Source: Sphingobacteriales bacterium
GTDB lineage: Bacteria; Bacteroidota; Bacteroidia; Sphingobacteriales; Sphingobacteriaceae
NCBI GenBank assembly: GCA_025353765.1
Contig: JANXOD010000024.1
Location: 152,530 to 216,529, forward strand
DNA: 64,000 nt
Direction: 5' to 3'
Positions 1 to 8,130 of the stretch are shown in pieces. Positions within the stretch are counted from its first letter, which is position 1. Each line of letters opens with the position of its first letter. A program made the position numbers and the translations under genes. The notes under the pieces were generated by a model. That model worked only from the letters and a program-made list of their open reading frames with translations. It was not told the origin of the DNA and did not search any database.

Positions 1-1
1 A

Positions 2-547
2 AAACATATTGAAGCTTTAATATTTGTGTCTGAAAAAGGGATTGATATAGGAGAGATTACCGAAATAATTAATTCTATATGTGACAATAATTTTTCTGAT
101 AATGATTTGAGCCTTGTTATAAGTAATATTCAGCAAAAATACGAGCAGAAAGATCTGGCTATTGAATTGGTAAATATTAATGGTGGATTTCAATTTTTAA
201 CAAAGAAACTATACCACAATACCATTAATCAACTGCAGTTACAACGCTCACAAAAGAGATTAAGCCAGGCAGCTCTGGAAACATTGGCTATTATTGCATA
301 CAAACAACCTATTACTAAATTAGAAATTGAGCAAATAAGAGGCGTAAATTGTGATTATACTATTCAAAGGCTTTTAGAAAAAGATCTCATTAAAATTATC
401 GGAAAAGCAATTAGTGTTGGTAAACCTATTCTATATGCTACAAGTGAAATTTTTATGGATTATTTTGGGATTAATTCAGCTGCAGAATTGCCTCAATTAA
501 AAGACATCATTTCTATAAACAATGAAATTGGTCAGCAAGTAGAATAA
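2..547 (+). CDS. scpB: Segregation and condensation protein B (5' end outside window)
   Basis: ScpB forms the winged-helix part of the SMC-ScpA-ScpB condensin that compacts and segregates the chromosome. The reading frame is open to the first base of the window and reads KHIEALIFVSEKGIDI, the typical ScpB N-terminus, so the GTG at 26 in the ORF track is internal and the true start lies upstream. The characteristic central stretch ALETLAIIAYKQPITKLEIEQIRG and the second winged helix (YTIQRLLEKDLIKIIGK) are present. The family is usually about 180-200 residues, so only a few residues are missing. The following small gene is on the same strand about 100 bp downstream. Confidence 0.93.
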   Translation, partial: KHIEALIFVSEKGIDIGEITEIINSICDNNFSDNDLSLVISNIQQKYEQKDLAIELVNINGGFQFLTKKLYHNTINQLQLQRSQKRLSQAALETLAIIAYKQPITKLEIEQIRGVNCDYTIQRLLEKDLIKIIGKAISVGKPILYATSEIFMDYFGINSAAELPQLKDIISINNEIGQQVE

Positions 548-648
548 TAATTTAATATGAAAAAAATATAGAAATACTCTTTTAGGTTTCAAAAACTTTA
601 TAATTTTATATAACTCAATTAAATTCATATCTATTTATTCGATTGAAG

Positions 649-852
649 ATGAAAACATCAAAAAAGTTAAAAAAGACTCCAGGCACTGATAAAAATGCCC
701 CAAGTGTGCCTAAGATTGCAAAACCCGACTCTAAAGATCTCATAATCAAAAAACGGTTTAATGAAGATGGAGAAGATGATTTTGATCTGCAGCTTGATGA
801 TGATATAAAAGGGTTTGATGAATTTGATGACTTGGACGAAGACGATTATTAA
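649..852 (+). CDS. Small Lys-rich/acidic-tail protein, function unknown
   Basis: A 67-residue protein with a basic, Lys/Pro-rich first half (KTSKKLKKTPG) and a strongly acidic C-terminus (DDFDLQLDDDIKGFDEFDDLDEDDY). No domain is recognised; it is probably largely disordered. The ORF track starts at a TTG (643), but the ATG at 649 two codons later is the better start. A rho-independent terminator follows directly, which marks it as the last gene of the scpB-side transcription unit. The two-faced charge pattern could suit a nucleic-acid or ribosome-associated role, but that is speculation. Confidence 0.65.
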   Translation: MKTSKKLKKTPGTDKNAPSVPKIAKPDSKDLIIKKRFNEDGEDDFDLQLDDDIKGFDEFDDLDEDDY

Positions 853-873
853 GATATCTACGATTTAATTCTA

Positions 874-906
874 AAGCATTCAATATTAACGTTGGATGCT
901 TTTTTT
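874..906 (+). terminator. Rho-independent terminator after the small acidic gene
   Basis: A 10-bp stem AAGCATTCAA / TTGGATGCTT (one G-T pair) with an 8-nt loop is followed by a T run. It covers the upstream ATG (896) of the next ORF, which argues that that ATG is not the real start. Confidence 0.8.
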
Positions 907-934
907 ATATTTGGCTTTTACACTATCCCTAAAC

Positions 935-2071
935 ATGATTATTAAAGAAGTAACTGACACACGTACTGAAGAAGAATTTCTAGAGGTAGCCCGCGAAATT
1001 TATAAAGAAGATCCGGTATGGGTTTGCCCATTAGATAATGAAATTCGAGCAGTATTCAATCCAAAAAAAAATAACTTCCATCAGCATGGGCAATATAAGA
1101 GATGGGTTTTAAAAACTACAACCGGAAAGCTAATTGGCCGTATAGCTGCTTTTATTAATTCGGACAAAGCATATCAAAACGAACAGCCAACTGGCGGAAT
1201 TGGATTTTTTGAATGTATAAATAATTACGAAGCTGCAGAAATTCTATTTGATACTGCAAAAAATTGGCTTTCAGATTTAGGAATGGAAGCAATGGATGGC
1301 CCAATAAATTTTGGAGAAAATGACGCATTTTGGGGCTTGTTAGTTGAAGGATTCACTCATCCTTCTTATGGGATGAATTATAATCCACCTTACTATAAAA
1401 ATTTATTTGAGAAGTATGGTTTTGAAAAAATATATGAGCAAATAACGAATCATCTTGATATAAATAAACCTTTTCCTGAACGTTTTAGTAAAATAGCAGA
1501 ATGGGTTTCAAATAAACCAGATTACCGTTTTGAATATTTACAAGTAAAGCACTTTGATAGATTTGCTAAAGATTTTGTGGAAATATATAATGACGCCTGG
1601 AAAGATTTTAAAAATTTTGTTCCGTTAACAACTACCACTATTCTTGAAAGTTTCAATAAAATGAAACTACTCATGGATGAAAAGTTGATCTGGTTTGCCT
1701 ATGTTAATAATGAGCCTGCTTCTTTTGTTGTCATACTACCAGATGCAAATCAAATGATTAAAAGTTTTAAAGGCAAATTAGGTTTATTAGAAAAAATGAA
1801 ATTCGTTTATTATCGCTGGAAAGGAGTTTCACGAATGAGAGCAGTTGTTATGGGTACTAAAAGCAAATTTCAAAAACACGGTTTAGAATCTGCCCTATTT
1901 ATTAAACTAAAAGAGTATGTACTGCCCTTAAAACAATACACTGAGCTTGAATTATCGTGGGTGGGAGATTTTAATGATAAGATGTTATCTCTCCATGAGG
2001 CTACAGGGGCAATCTTTGGAAAAAGGCATTTAACGCTGAGAAAATTATTCCAAATAAAAAAACCCTCTTGA
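935..2071 (+). CDS. GNAT-like acyltransferase-fold protein (YghO-like), substrate unknown
   Basis: A cytoplasmic protein of 378 residues. The N-terminal half contains VCPLDNEI and GPINFGENDAFWGLLVEGF, and the C-terminal half resembles an acyl-CoA N-acyltransferase fold (RMRAVVMGTKSKFQKHGLESALF). I recognise it as the YghO-like group of GNAT-fold proteins of unknown substrate. The ORF-track start at 896 lies inside a terminator hairpin, so MIIKEVTDTRTEEEF at 935 is preferred. It stands alone between a terminator and a convergent regulator gene. The fold assignment is by eye and moderately sure; the reaction is not known. Confidence 0.75.
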   Translation: MIIKEVTDTRTEEEFLEVAREIYKEDPVWVCPLDNEIRAVFNPKKNNFHQHGQYKRWVLKTTTGKLIGRIAAFINSDKAYQNEQPTGGIGFFECINNYEAAEILFDTAKNWLSDLGMEAMDGPINFGENDAFWGLLVEGFTHPSYGMNYNPPYYKNLFEKYGFEKIYEQITNHLDINKPFPERFSKIAEWVSNKPDYRFEYLQVKHFDRFAKDFVEIYNDAWKDFKNFVPLTTTTILESFNKMKLLMDEKLIWFAYVNNEPASFVVILPDANQMIKSFKGKLGLLEKMKFVYYRWKGVSRMRAVVMGTKSKFQKHGLESALFIKLKEYVLPLKQYTELELSWVGDFNDKMLSLHEATGAIFGKRHLTLRKLFQIKKPS

Positions 2072-2121
2072 ATTTCAAAAGAATTTTTTTATTCATTAAA
2101 TAGATATATGAAGAGCTTTAC

Positions 2122-2469
2122 CTAGCTTTTCATATAGTTTACCGGTCTTCTTAACTCTTCATATAATTCAATCACTTTCTTCTGCAGGTCAATTACCTCA
2201 ACTTCTCTTTCTTGAATTTTTTTAGTTAATACTTCAAGATCAGATGTATACTTTTCCTGCTGCTCTGTGTCATTAAAGGTAAGTAATTGAACAACACTCA
2301 TTTCGAACAAAGTAGAAATTTGTTCTAATCTCGAAAGATTGATATCTGTTATACCTGTTTCAATTTTTGAAAAAGCAGGTATCGAAATATCTAATCTTTT
2401 CGCTACATCCTCTTGACTCCAACCTTTTTGATGTCTTAATAATCTGATTTTTTTACCTAAAGTTTTCAT
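2122..2469 (-). CDS. XRE-family HTH regulator with C-terminal coiled coil
   Basis: A 115-residue DNA-binding protein. Residues 5-60 form a Cro/CI-type helix-turn-helix (LRHQKGWSQEDVAKRLDISIPAFSKIETG). Residues 70-110 are heptad-like (LEVLTKKIQEREVEVIDLQKKVIELYEEL) and should form a dimerising coiled coil. It lies about 40 bp upstream of mpl on the same strand and may be co-transcribed with the cell-wall gene. Its target is unknown. The length and architecture match the short XRE regulators common in Bacteroidota. Confidence 0.88.
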   Translation of the reverse strand: MKTLGKKIRLLRHQKGWSQEDVAKRLDISIPAFSKIETGITDINLSRLEQISTLFEMSVVQLLTFNDTEQQEKYTSDLEVLTKKIQEREVEVIDLQKKVIELYEELRRPVNYMKS

Positions 2470-2508
2470 TTTTTATTTAAAATTTACATAGTGCGATTTC
2501 GGAAAATA

Positions 2509-3876
2509 TTAGTGTTTATGACCTAAAGCGACATCTTTAAGTTGATTTAGATCGAGACCCCCAAAATTACCCGAACTCATAAACAGCAAATTTTTGTAAT
2601 TAAAGTTGATACTCATCAAAAATCCTTCCAATATTTCAAAATTGTCGAAAAATTTTATTTTTACGTTAGCAAATGATTGTTTAACAAAATTTTCACCATA
2701 AGGTTTCATTCCTTTTTGCAAAAAAGTTTTTTTATCTATAAAAACAATAGCTTCATCTGCTTCATCCATTGTTCCTTCATATTCTTTTAAGAAATTTTCA
2801 TTTAGACTGCTAAAGGTATGTAATTCTATGATAGCAATCAATTTCCTATTAGGAAATTGATTCTTCATTGCATTAATCGTTGCTTTTAATTTAGAAGGGG
2901 AATGGGCAAAATCCTTATAGATAGCTGTAAACTCATTTTTTCCTAATAATTCTAATCTGCGAGCTGCTCCGATAAAACTTTTTATTGCTTCATGAAAATC
3001 TGTATCAGATATTCCTAATTCTGCACAAACTTGTTTAGCGGCATTAAGATTAAGTAAATTATGTTCCCCAAAAACCTGTAAAGAAATTTCTCCCTCTGCT
3101 GTAATCAATTTCGTAATGTTTTTTTCAATAATAGCTTTGGGAATAGAATATGATTTTTTATCAATATTTACTACTGTCCTGTTTACCTGATTACTTAAAA
3201 TTTTGTCATCCTTACAATAAATTAATACTCCTCCAGCCTGTATCGTTTCTATAAAAATTTCAAATTGTTCAACATAGTTTTCAAAAGTGGGAAATACATT
3301 GATATGATCCCAGGCAATTCCGCTTAATACGGCAATATTTGCTTTGTACAAGTGAAACTTAGGTCTTAAGTCTATAGGAGATGCTAAATATTCATCGCCT
3401 TCAATAATAATGATTGGCGCTTCTTGGGTTACTTTTACCATGGTATCAAAGCCTTCTAACTGCGCTCCTACCAGATAATCGAAATCTTTTTTATAATAAT
3501 TAAGAACATGCAAAATCATGGAAGTAATAGTTGTTTTTCCATGACTGCCACCAATTACAACCCGGATTTTATCTTTGGATTGCTCATAAATATATTCCGG
3601 ATAAGAATAAATTTTTAATCCCAATTCTTGTGCTTTTAATAATTCGGGATTATCTAAGCGTGCGTGCATGCCCACTATCACTGCATCTAAGTTTGCATCG
3701 ATAAGATCAGGATTCCATCCTTCAATAACGGGTAACAAACCATATCTTAGTAATCTGGATTTGGAGGGCTCAAATATCACATCATCCGAACCGCTAACCT
3801 GGTATCCTTTCTTCGAAAGTGCAATAGCAAGATTATGCATTGCACTTCCACCTATTGCTATAAAATGTACACGCAT
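2509..3876 (-). CDS. mpl: UDP-N-acetylmuramate:L-Ala-gamma-D-Glu-meso-DAP ligase (murein tripeptide recycling)
   Basis: A Mur-ligase-family enzyme that attaches recycled murein tripeptide to UDP-MurNAc using ATP, in the cytoplasm. The N-terminal Rossmann part has GGSAMHNLAIAL, the ATP loop is GGSHGKTTITSM (residues about 108-119), and the middle domain has IIEGDEYLASPIDLRPKF and SGIAWDHINVFPTFENY. The length (455 aa) fits Mpl and the Bacteroidota peptidoglycan synthetases of this type. Mpl is preferred to MurC because of the sequence style and because it is grouped with metabolic genes rather than the dcw cluster. It is followed downstream by nothing on the same strand except the XRE gene; upstream is prmA (15 bp gap). 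Confidence 0.88.
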   Translation of the reverse strand: MRVHFIAIGGSAMHNLAIALSKKGYQVSGSDDVIFEPSKSRLLRYGLLPVIEGWNPDLIDANLDAVIVGMHARLDNPELLKAQELGLKIYSYPEYIYEQSKDKIRVVIGGSHGKTTITSMILHVLNYYKKDFDYLVGAQLEGFDTMVKVTQEAPIIIIEGDEYLASPIDLRPKFHLYKANIAVLSGIAWDHINVFPTFENYVEQFEIFIETIQAGGVLIYCKDDKILSNQVNRTVVNIDKKSYSIPKAIIEKNITKLITAEGEISLQVFGEHNLLNLNAAKQVCAELGISDTDFHEAIKSFIGAARRLELLGKNEFTAIYKDFAHSPSKLKATINAMKNQFPNRKLIAIIELHTFSSLNENFLKEYEGTMDEADEAIVFIDKKTFLQKGMKPYGENFVKQSFANVKIKFFDNFEILEGFLMSINFNYKNLLFMSSGNFGGLDLNQLKDVALGHKH

Positions 3877-3891
3877 ATATAAGGAGATTAA

Positions 3892-4743
3892 TTAAGGATG
3901 AATAGCTAATGGATCAATATGAAAAATTACAGCTACCCAATCCTTTAGTTTTTTATGGCGACTGTATGTTAAACCTAAGTTGTTCGCCTTCTTTTTAATC
4001 ATGTCTAAATCTGTTTTTTCATAAAAACCACTAAGAAAAACAAGAGCATCATTACTTAAAGATTCAACATAACGTTCAAGTTGATCGAGTAAAATATTCC
4101 TATTTATATTCGCCAATACTATATCATATTTCTGATCAGGAATAACCTCTTTTGATCCGCAAAGTGCCTGAATATTTTTTATGTCGTTAAGATTTGAATT
4201 CTCTATAGTACTTTGATAACATATGTCATCGTTATCAATTGCTATAATTTCTTTAGCACCAAGTTGAGAAGCAAGTATAGCCAAAATTCCAGTTCCGCAT
4301 CCCATATCTAATACTTTTTTACCTGCGAGGTTTTCTTCCATCATCAGCTCCATCATCATTGCTGTTGTTTGATGGTGCCCTGTTCCGAAAGCCATTTTAG
4401 GATCTATTACGATCTGATGGCGGTACTCGGGATGTGGATCATGAAAAGTTGCACGTACATAACATTGATCATTAATACCCAAAGGTTCAAAGTTACTTTC
4501 CCATACTTCATTCCAGTTTTTTTGTGGGATGAGGTTCACATCATACGAAAACATCCCGTTGAAACCACCAAGAACCTGATCCAAACCTTGTTGATTAAAA
4601 TTTGGAGATGGAATATATGCTTTAAAACCCTGCTCAAACTCTTCGAAAGTATCAAATCCTATTTGCGATAACGCATCTATTAATAAATCTTTATGAAAGT
4701 CTTCAGCAGATTTCGGCGTAAAAATTAACTCCTTATACTCCAT
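3892..4743 (-). CDS. prmA: Ribosomal protein L11 methyltransferase
   Basis: An S-adenosylmethionine-dependent methyltransferase that modifies ribosomal protein L11. The N-terminal substrate domain is followed by the diagnostic DPKMAFGTGHHQTTAMMM block, the SAM-binding loop VLDMGCGTGILAIL (residues about 145-158) and the catalytic-site motif VLANINRNILL (N-I-N in place of the more common NIL). The length of 283 residues is normal. It lies between tpiA and mpl on the minus strand with gaps of 6 and 15 bp, so the three are very probably one operon. Confidence 0.94.
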   Translation of the reverse strand: MEYKELIFTPKSAEDFHKDLLIDALSQIGFDTFEEFEQGFKAYIPSPNFNQQGLDQVLGGFNGMFSYDVNLIPQKNWNEVWESNFEPLGINDQCYVRATFHDPHPEYRHQIVIDPKMAFGTGHHQTTAMMMELMMEENLAGKKVLDMGCGTGILAILASQLGAKEIIAIDNDDICYQSTIENSNLNDIKNIQALCGSKEVIPDQKYDIVLANINRNILLDQLERYVESLSNDALVFLSGFYEKTDLDMIKKKANNLGLTYSRHKKLKDWVAVIFHIDPLAIHP

Positions 4744-4749
4744 GCTGTA

Positions 4750-5511
4750 TTAAAAGGCTTTAATTATATCTACAAAATCACGAGCTTTTAATGATGCTCC
4801 ACCAATAAGACCGCCATCGATATCAGGTTGAGAAAACAGCTCTTTGGCATTTTTAGGATTACAGCTTCCACCATATAGAATAGTTAAGTTATTGGCTATA
4901 GTTGAGCCATATTTTGTTTCAACTTCCTTTCGTATAAAAGCGTGAACTTCTTGTGCCTGTTCCGGCGTAGCAGTTAAACCTGTACCAATTGCCCAAACCG
5001 GCTCATAAGCTAGTATTATATGGGCAAAATCATCTTTAGGTAAATGAAAAACACCTTCTTCCAACTGTTGTTTAATAACCTGGAAATGAATATTTCCATT
5101 GCGTTGTTCCAGCGTTTCACCGATACAGAAAATGGGTCTGAGGTAGTTTTTAAGAGCGGTATCCACTTTTTGAGCTAATAAAAAATTATCTTCTCCAAAA
5201 TATTGCCTGCGTTCAGAATGTCCTAAAATAACATATTCTACTCCCATGGACTTTATCATTGGAGCCGAAATTTCACCGGTAAATGCACCGGATTCCGCCT
5301 GATGGCAATTTTGAGCACCGATGGAAATTCTGTTATTTACTTTAGCAAGCTGAGCCAAACTGTTTAAATGAATATAAGGAGGACAAACAATTACTTCCTG
5401 GTCTCCGGTTACTATATTACTAAGTATGTTTGATATTTCGGAAAACAGGCTAACACCAGAGGTATAGTCCATATTCATTTTCCAATTGCCGGCAACAATA
5501 TTTTTTCTCAT
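4750..5511 (-). CDS. tpiA: Triosephosphate isomerase
   Basis: Interconverts dihydroxyacetone phosphate and glyceraldehyde 3-phosphate in glycolysis. It shows the full TIM signature: N-terminal VAGNWKMN, ILGHSERRQYF with the catalytic His, the catalytic Glu in AYEPVWAIGTG, the flexible loop, and the phosphate-binding LYGGSCNPKNAKE and DGGLIGGASL. The length of 253 aa is standard. It starts 22 bp after the GlmU-like gene and ends 6 bp before prmA, in the same minus-strand run. Confidence 0.98.
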   Translation of the reverse strand: MRKNIVAGNWKMNMDYTSGVSLFSEISNILSNIVTGDQEVIVCPPYIHLNSLAQLAKVNNRISIGAQNCHQAESGAFTGEISAPMIKSMGVEYVILGHSERRQYFGEDNFLLAQKVDTALKNYLRPIFCIGETLEQRNGNIHFQVIKQQLEEGVFHLPKDDFAHIILAYEPVWAIGTGLTATPEQAQEVHAFIRKEVETKYGSTIANNLTILYGGSCNPKNAKELFSQPDIDGGLIGGASLKARDFVDIIKAF

Positions 5512-5532
5512 TTATTTAGGCTAAGTATGTTA

Positions 5533-6717
5533 TTAAAATCTTCTATTCTTTTCTGTTAATTCAAAAACCTTGGTCAGTATTCTCTTTTCAACCTCATCAA
5601 ATTTGATGTTTCTGCGTTCATACACTTTTTCGGCCGTCTCAAACATTTTATTAAGCATATAAACTTCAAATCCATGAGAACCTCCCCAAGAAAAATCAGG
5701 AATAAAATTTCGCGGAAAGCCAGAACTGAAAATATTAGCGCCTACACCCACAACTGTACCTGTGTTAAACATGGTATTAATAGCACATTTAGCATGATCT
5801 GCCATAATTAAACCGCAGAATTGAAGTCCGGTTTTTCTAAAACTCTCCTTTTCATAATCCCATAATCGTACTTCCGCATAATTATTTTTAAGATTAGAAT
5901 TATTACTATCAGCGCCAATATTACACCATTCACCTAATACTGAATTCCCAAGATAGCCCTCGTGACCTTTAGAAGAATAACCCATAATAACGGAATTACT
6001 AATTTCTCCTCCAACACGTGAATATGGACCAATGGTTGTCATACCATAAATTTTTGCGCCCATTTTAACCTGGGAGTTTTCACACAAGGCAAAAGATCCA
6101 CGAATGTGGCCTCCTTCCCATACTTGTGAGTTTTTGCCTAAATAGATAGGGCCTTGTAAAGTATTAAAAGTAGAACATTCTGCTTCAACACCTTCTTCAA
6201 CAAATAAATTATTTCCCAAAATAGTATTGGTACTACTTAATTGATTAGAATTTCGGCCTTTGGTTAAAAGTTCGAAATCTTTTTTAAGTTCGGTATCGTT
6301 ATGTTTAAAAATCTCTTCTGGAAAAGAGATTTTCAATACCGGTCTACGATAATCAACTCTAACATATTGACCTGTATGGTCTACATTAAATTCTTTAGCA
6401 GCAGTTTTATTTAGTTTTATTGCGATGCAATTTGTATCGGCAAATAAAGCTTCTCCTTCTTTCAGTTTATCAATAGCTTCAATTAAATCATCATCCGGAC
6501 AAACGCTGCCATTTATAAACCAATTTGCATCCTTAATAATAATCGGATATTTTTCCTGCAAATAGCCCTCAGTATAAAAGGAGGCTTCTGATTTTAAATA
6601 ACTCTCCCACTTTTTAGTTATGGTTAGAATACCAATCCGCAATTCGGAAACCGGACGTGTAAACGTTAATGGAAGCAGGTTTCTACGAAACTGATCGTCA
6701 AATAAAATGATACTCAT
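5533..6717 (-). CDS. GlmU-like sugar nucleotidyltransferase / left-handed beta-helix protein
   Basis: A 394-residue member of the Bacteroidota GlmU-like family: an N-terminal nucleotidyltransferase-like part (SIILFDDQFRRNLLPLTFTRP) and a C-terminal hexapeptide-repeat beta-helix (GKNSQVWEGGHIRGSF, MGAKIYGMTTIGPYSRVGG, GTVVGVGANIFSSG). The classical GlmU pyrophosphorylase motif GxGTRM is not visible, so a sugar-phosphate nucleotidyltransferase activity is inferred and the substrate is unknown. The ORF-track N-terminus (MCKSPGPKAW) is translated from the rpmE terminator hairpin, so the ATG at 6717 is chosen. It is the first gene of the tpiA-prmA-mpl run. Confidence 0.85.
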   Translation of the reverse strand: MSIILFDDQFRRNLLPLTFTRPVSELRIGILTITKKWESYLKSEASFYTEGYLQEKYPIIIKDANWFINGSVCPDDDLIEAIDKLKEGEALFADTNCIAIKLNKTAAKEFNVDHTGQYVRVDYRRPVLKISFPEEIFKHNDTELKKDFELLTKGRNSNQLSSTNTILGNNLFVEEGVEAECSTFNTLQGPIYLGKNSQVWEGGHIRGSFALCENSQVKMGAKIYGMTTIGPYSRVGGEISNSVIMGYSSKGHEGYLGNSVLGEWCNIGADSNNSNLKNNYAEVRLWDYEKESFRKTGLQFCGLIMADHAKCAINTMFNTGTVVGVGANIFSSGFPRNFIPDFSWGGSHGFEVYMLNKMFETAEKVYERRNIKFDEVEKRILTKVFELTEKNRRF

Positions 6718-6724
6718 TGAGCAA

Positions 6725-6762
6725 AAATAAAAAAAGTCCCAAGCTTTAGGGCCGGGACTTTT
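6725..6762 (-). terminator. Rho-independent terminator after rpmE
   Basis: Read on the minus strand, AAAAGTCCC and GGGACTTTT form a 9-bp stem around a GC-rich loop, followed by TTTTTTTATTTTT. The GlmU-like ATG (6717) comes only a few bases after the T run. Confidence 0.85.
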
Positions 6763-6783
6763 ACACAATATTTTATTATACTA

Positions 6784-7032
6784 TTATTTTTTCTCGTAAC
6801 GGGTACGAAATTTATCAATACGCCCTGCGGTATCAACCAATTTCATCTTACCTGTATAAAATGGGTGGGAGGTGTGTGAAATCTCTAATTTAACCAGAGG
6901 ATATTCGTTACCATCTTCCCATTTGATGCTTTCTTTTGTATCAATGCAAGATTTTGTTAAGAAAGTATATTCGTTAGACATGTCTTTAAACACAACTAAT
7001 CTATAATTTTTAGGATGCAATTCTGCTTTCAT
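6784..7032 (-). CDS. rpmE2: 50S ribosomal protein L31, type B
   Basis: A structural protein of the large ribosomal subunit, 82 residues. [19 protein letters not shown] and the C-terminal [20 protein letters not shown] are typical of L31. The zinc-binding CxxC pair of type A L31 is absent, so this is the zinc-independent type B (YkgM-like), the usual form in Bacteroidota. It is a monocistronic unit with its own TAtaTTTGC promoter element upstream and a strong terminator downstream. Confidence 0.96.
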   Translation of the reverse strand: MKAELHPKNYRLVVFKDMSNEYTFLTKSCIDTKESIKWEDGNEYPLVKLEISHTSHPFYTGKMKLVDTAGRIDKFRTRYEKK

Positions 7033-7058
7033 CGTATTTCAAACTTTTATAAGAGGTG

Positions 7059-7066
7059 CAAATATA
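7059..7066 (-). promoter_or_regulatory. Bacteroidota -7 element upstream of rpmE2
   Basis: Minus-strand TATATTTG(C), matching TAnnTTTG, lies about 27 bp before the rpmE2 ATG. No convincing -33 TTTG was found at the usual spacing. Confidence 0.6.
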
Positions 7067-7216
7067 GAATAAAATACAATTAATAAAAAGGTAAAGTATC
7101 AAATTCTATATTCCTATAGTAGCCTTTTATTAATCAAAAAGCCTCTCTCCTGTAACATAGTTTATACAATTTAAACTATTTCTAGAAAATGAAGGCTGAT
7201 ATATAAATAAAAAATA

Positions 7217-7224
7217 TATTTTTG
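7217..7224 (+). promoter_or_regulatory. Bacteroidota -7 element for the first barrel gene
   Basis: TATTTTTGC matches TAnnTTTG and lies 57 bp upstream of the ATG at 7282, leaving an AT-rich leader. The -33 box is unclear. Confidence 0.5.
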
Positions 7225-7281
7225 CCTAAATTTTTAAAAACATAACCCTAACTATTTAAACAATTTAATTAAATTAAAATC

Positions 7282-8022
7282 ATGAGAAAAAAACTATTTT
7301 TATCTATCGCATGCTTAGCTCTTAGCGCTTTGGCATATTCACAATCTAAACCTACACTATCTGATTACAAACCTAAAAAAGGAAGCGTTTTAGCAGAAGG
7401 TATTATTGGTGACATTGCTAATGGACCAAATTTCAATACTTTTCCTAATGCAGAATATGGTTTAAAATTCAGATATTTCTTAAAAGATGATATGGCAGTA
7501 CGTATTCATTTTGGAGAATCTAAAAATAATACAACTACATATTTATACGACCCTACGGATGATACCCAAAGTGGAACATATAAAAACTCTCAATCTGATT
7601 TTTCTGTTTACTTAGGTGTCGAAAAACACTTTGAAGGTACTAATCGTTTATCCACTTATATGGCATTTGATTTGGGATATACTTCTACCACAACTAAAGA
7701 TGATGTTGAAAATGGTACAATTCCTGCAAATAATACTAGTACTTATTCTAAAAACGAATTTTATACTAGTAGCATAAAAAATAGTGGAATTGTAGTAAAA
7801 TTGGGTACAGGCGCTGATTACTATATCGCTAAAAAATTATACTTAGGTGCTGAACTAGGCCTTGCATTAAAGTTACATACTAATAATAGTGGTGACACTT
7901 CTTATACAGAGCCTGTTAATGGCGATGTAACTACTACCAGCTCACACAAAGACTCAAAAACTACTGATATAACAACCGGTTTTGCTCCAAGTGCTGGTTT
8001 CCGTATTGGTTACATTTTTTAG
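7282..8022 (+). CDS. Outer-membrane beta-barrel protein, paralogue 1
   Basis: A 246-residue protein with a signal peptide (RKKLFLSIACLALSALAYSQS, cleavage near residue 20) and alternating beta-strand character that ends in an aromatic residue (FRIGYIF), as expected for a barrel inserted by the BAM complex. Conserved blocks are LSDYKPKKGSVLAEGIIG, YGLKFRYFLKDDMAVRIHFGE and KLGTGADYYIAKKLYLGAELGL. The ligand or role is unknown. The next gene is a paralogue with the same blocks in the same order, so the pair arose by tandem duplication. A strong terminator follows, so each copy is probably expressed separately. Confidence 0.85.
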   Translation: MRKKLFLSIACLALSALAYSQSKPTLSDYKPKKGSVLAEGIIGDIANGPNFNTFPNAEYGLKFRYFLKDDMAVRIHFGESKNNTTTYLYDPTDDTQSGTYKNSQSDFSVYLGVEKHFEGTNRLSTYMAFDLGYTSTTTKDDVENGTIPANNTSTYSKNEFYTSSIKNSGIVVKLGTGADYYIAKKLYLGAELGLALKLHTNNSGDTSYTEPVNGDVTTTSSHKDSKTTDITTGFAPSAGFRIGYIF

Positions 8023-8041
8023 TCTAACTTAAAAATTATAT

Positions 8042-8074
8042 AAAAAAGGCCCTGCATAACAGGGCCTTTTTTAT
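8042..8074 (+). terminator. Rho-independent terminator between the two barrel paralogues
   Basis: A perfect 13-bp stem (AAAAAAGGCCCTG / CAGGGCCTTTTTT) with a 5-nt loop, ending in a T run. Confidence 0.93.
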
Positions 8075-8088
8075 TACATGGCCTTTTA

Positions 8089-8097
8089 TATATTTGC
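8089..8097 (+). promoter_or_regulatory. Bacteroidota -7 element for barrel paralogue 2
   Basis: TATATTTGC fits TAnnTTTGC and lies about 34 bp before the ATG at 8131, just after the terminator. It supports independent transcription of the second copy. Confidence 0.6.
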
Positions 8098-8130
8098 ATT
8101 TAGCCATTAAAAATAATTGCCATTACAATC

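Noticed and set aside
896-934. Upstream ATG of the GNAT-like gene
   Set aside because: It lies inside a rho-independent terminator stem; MIIKEV at 935 is a better start.
6718-6768. N-terminal extension MCKSPGPKAW of the GlmU-like protein
   Set aside because: It is translated from the rpmE2 terminator hairpin.
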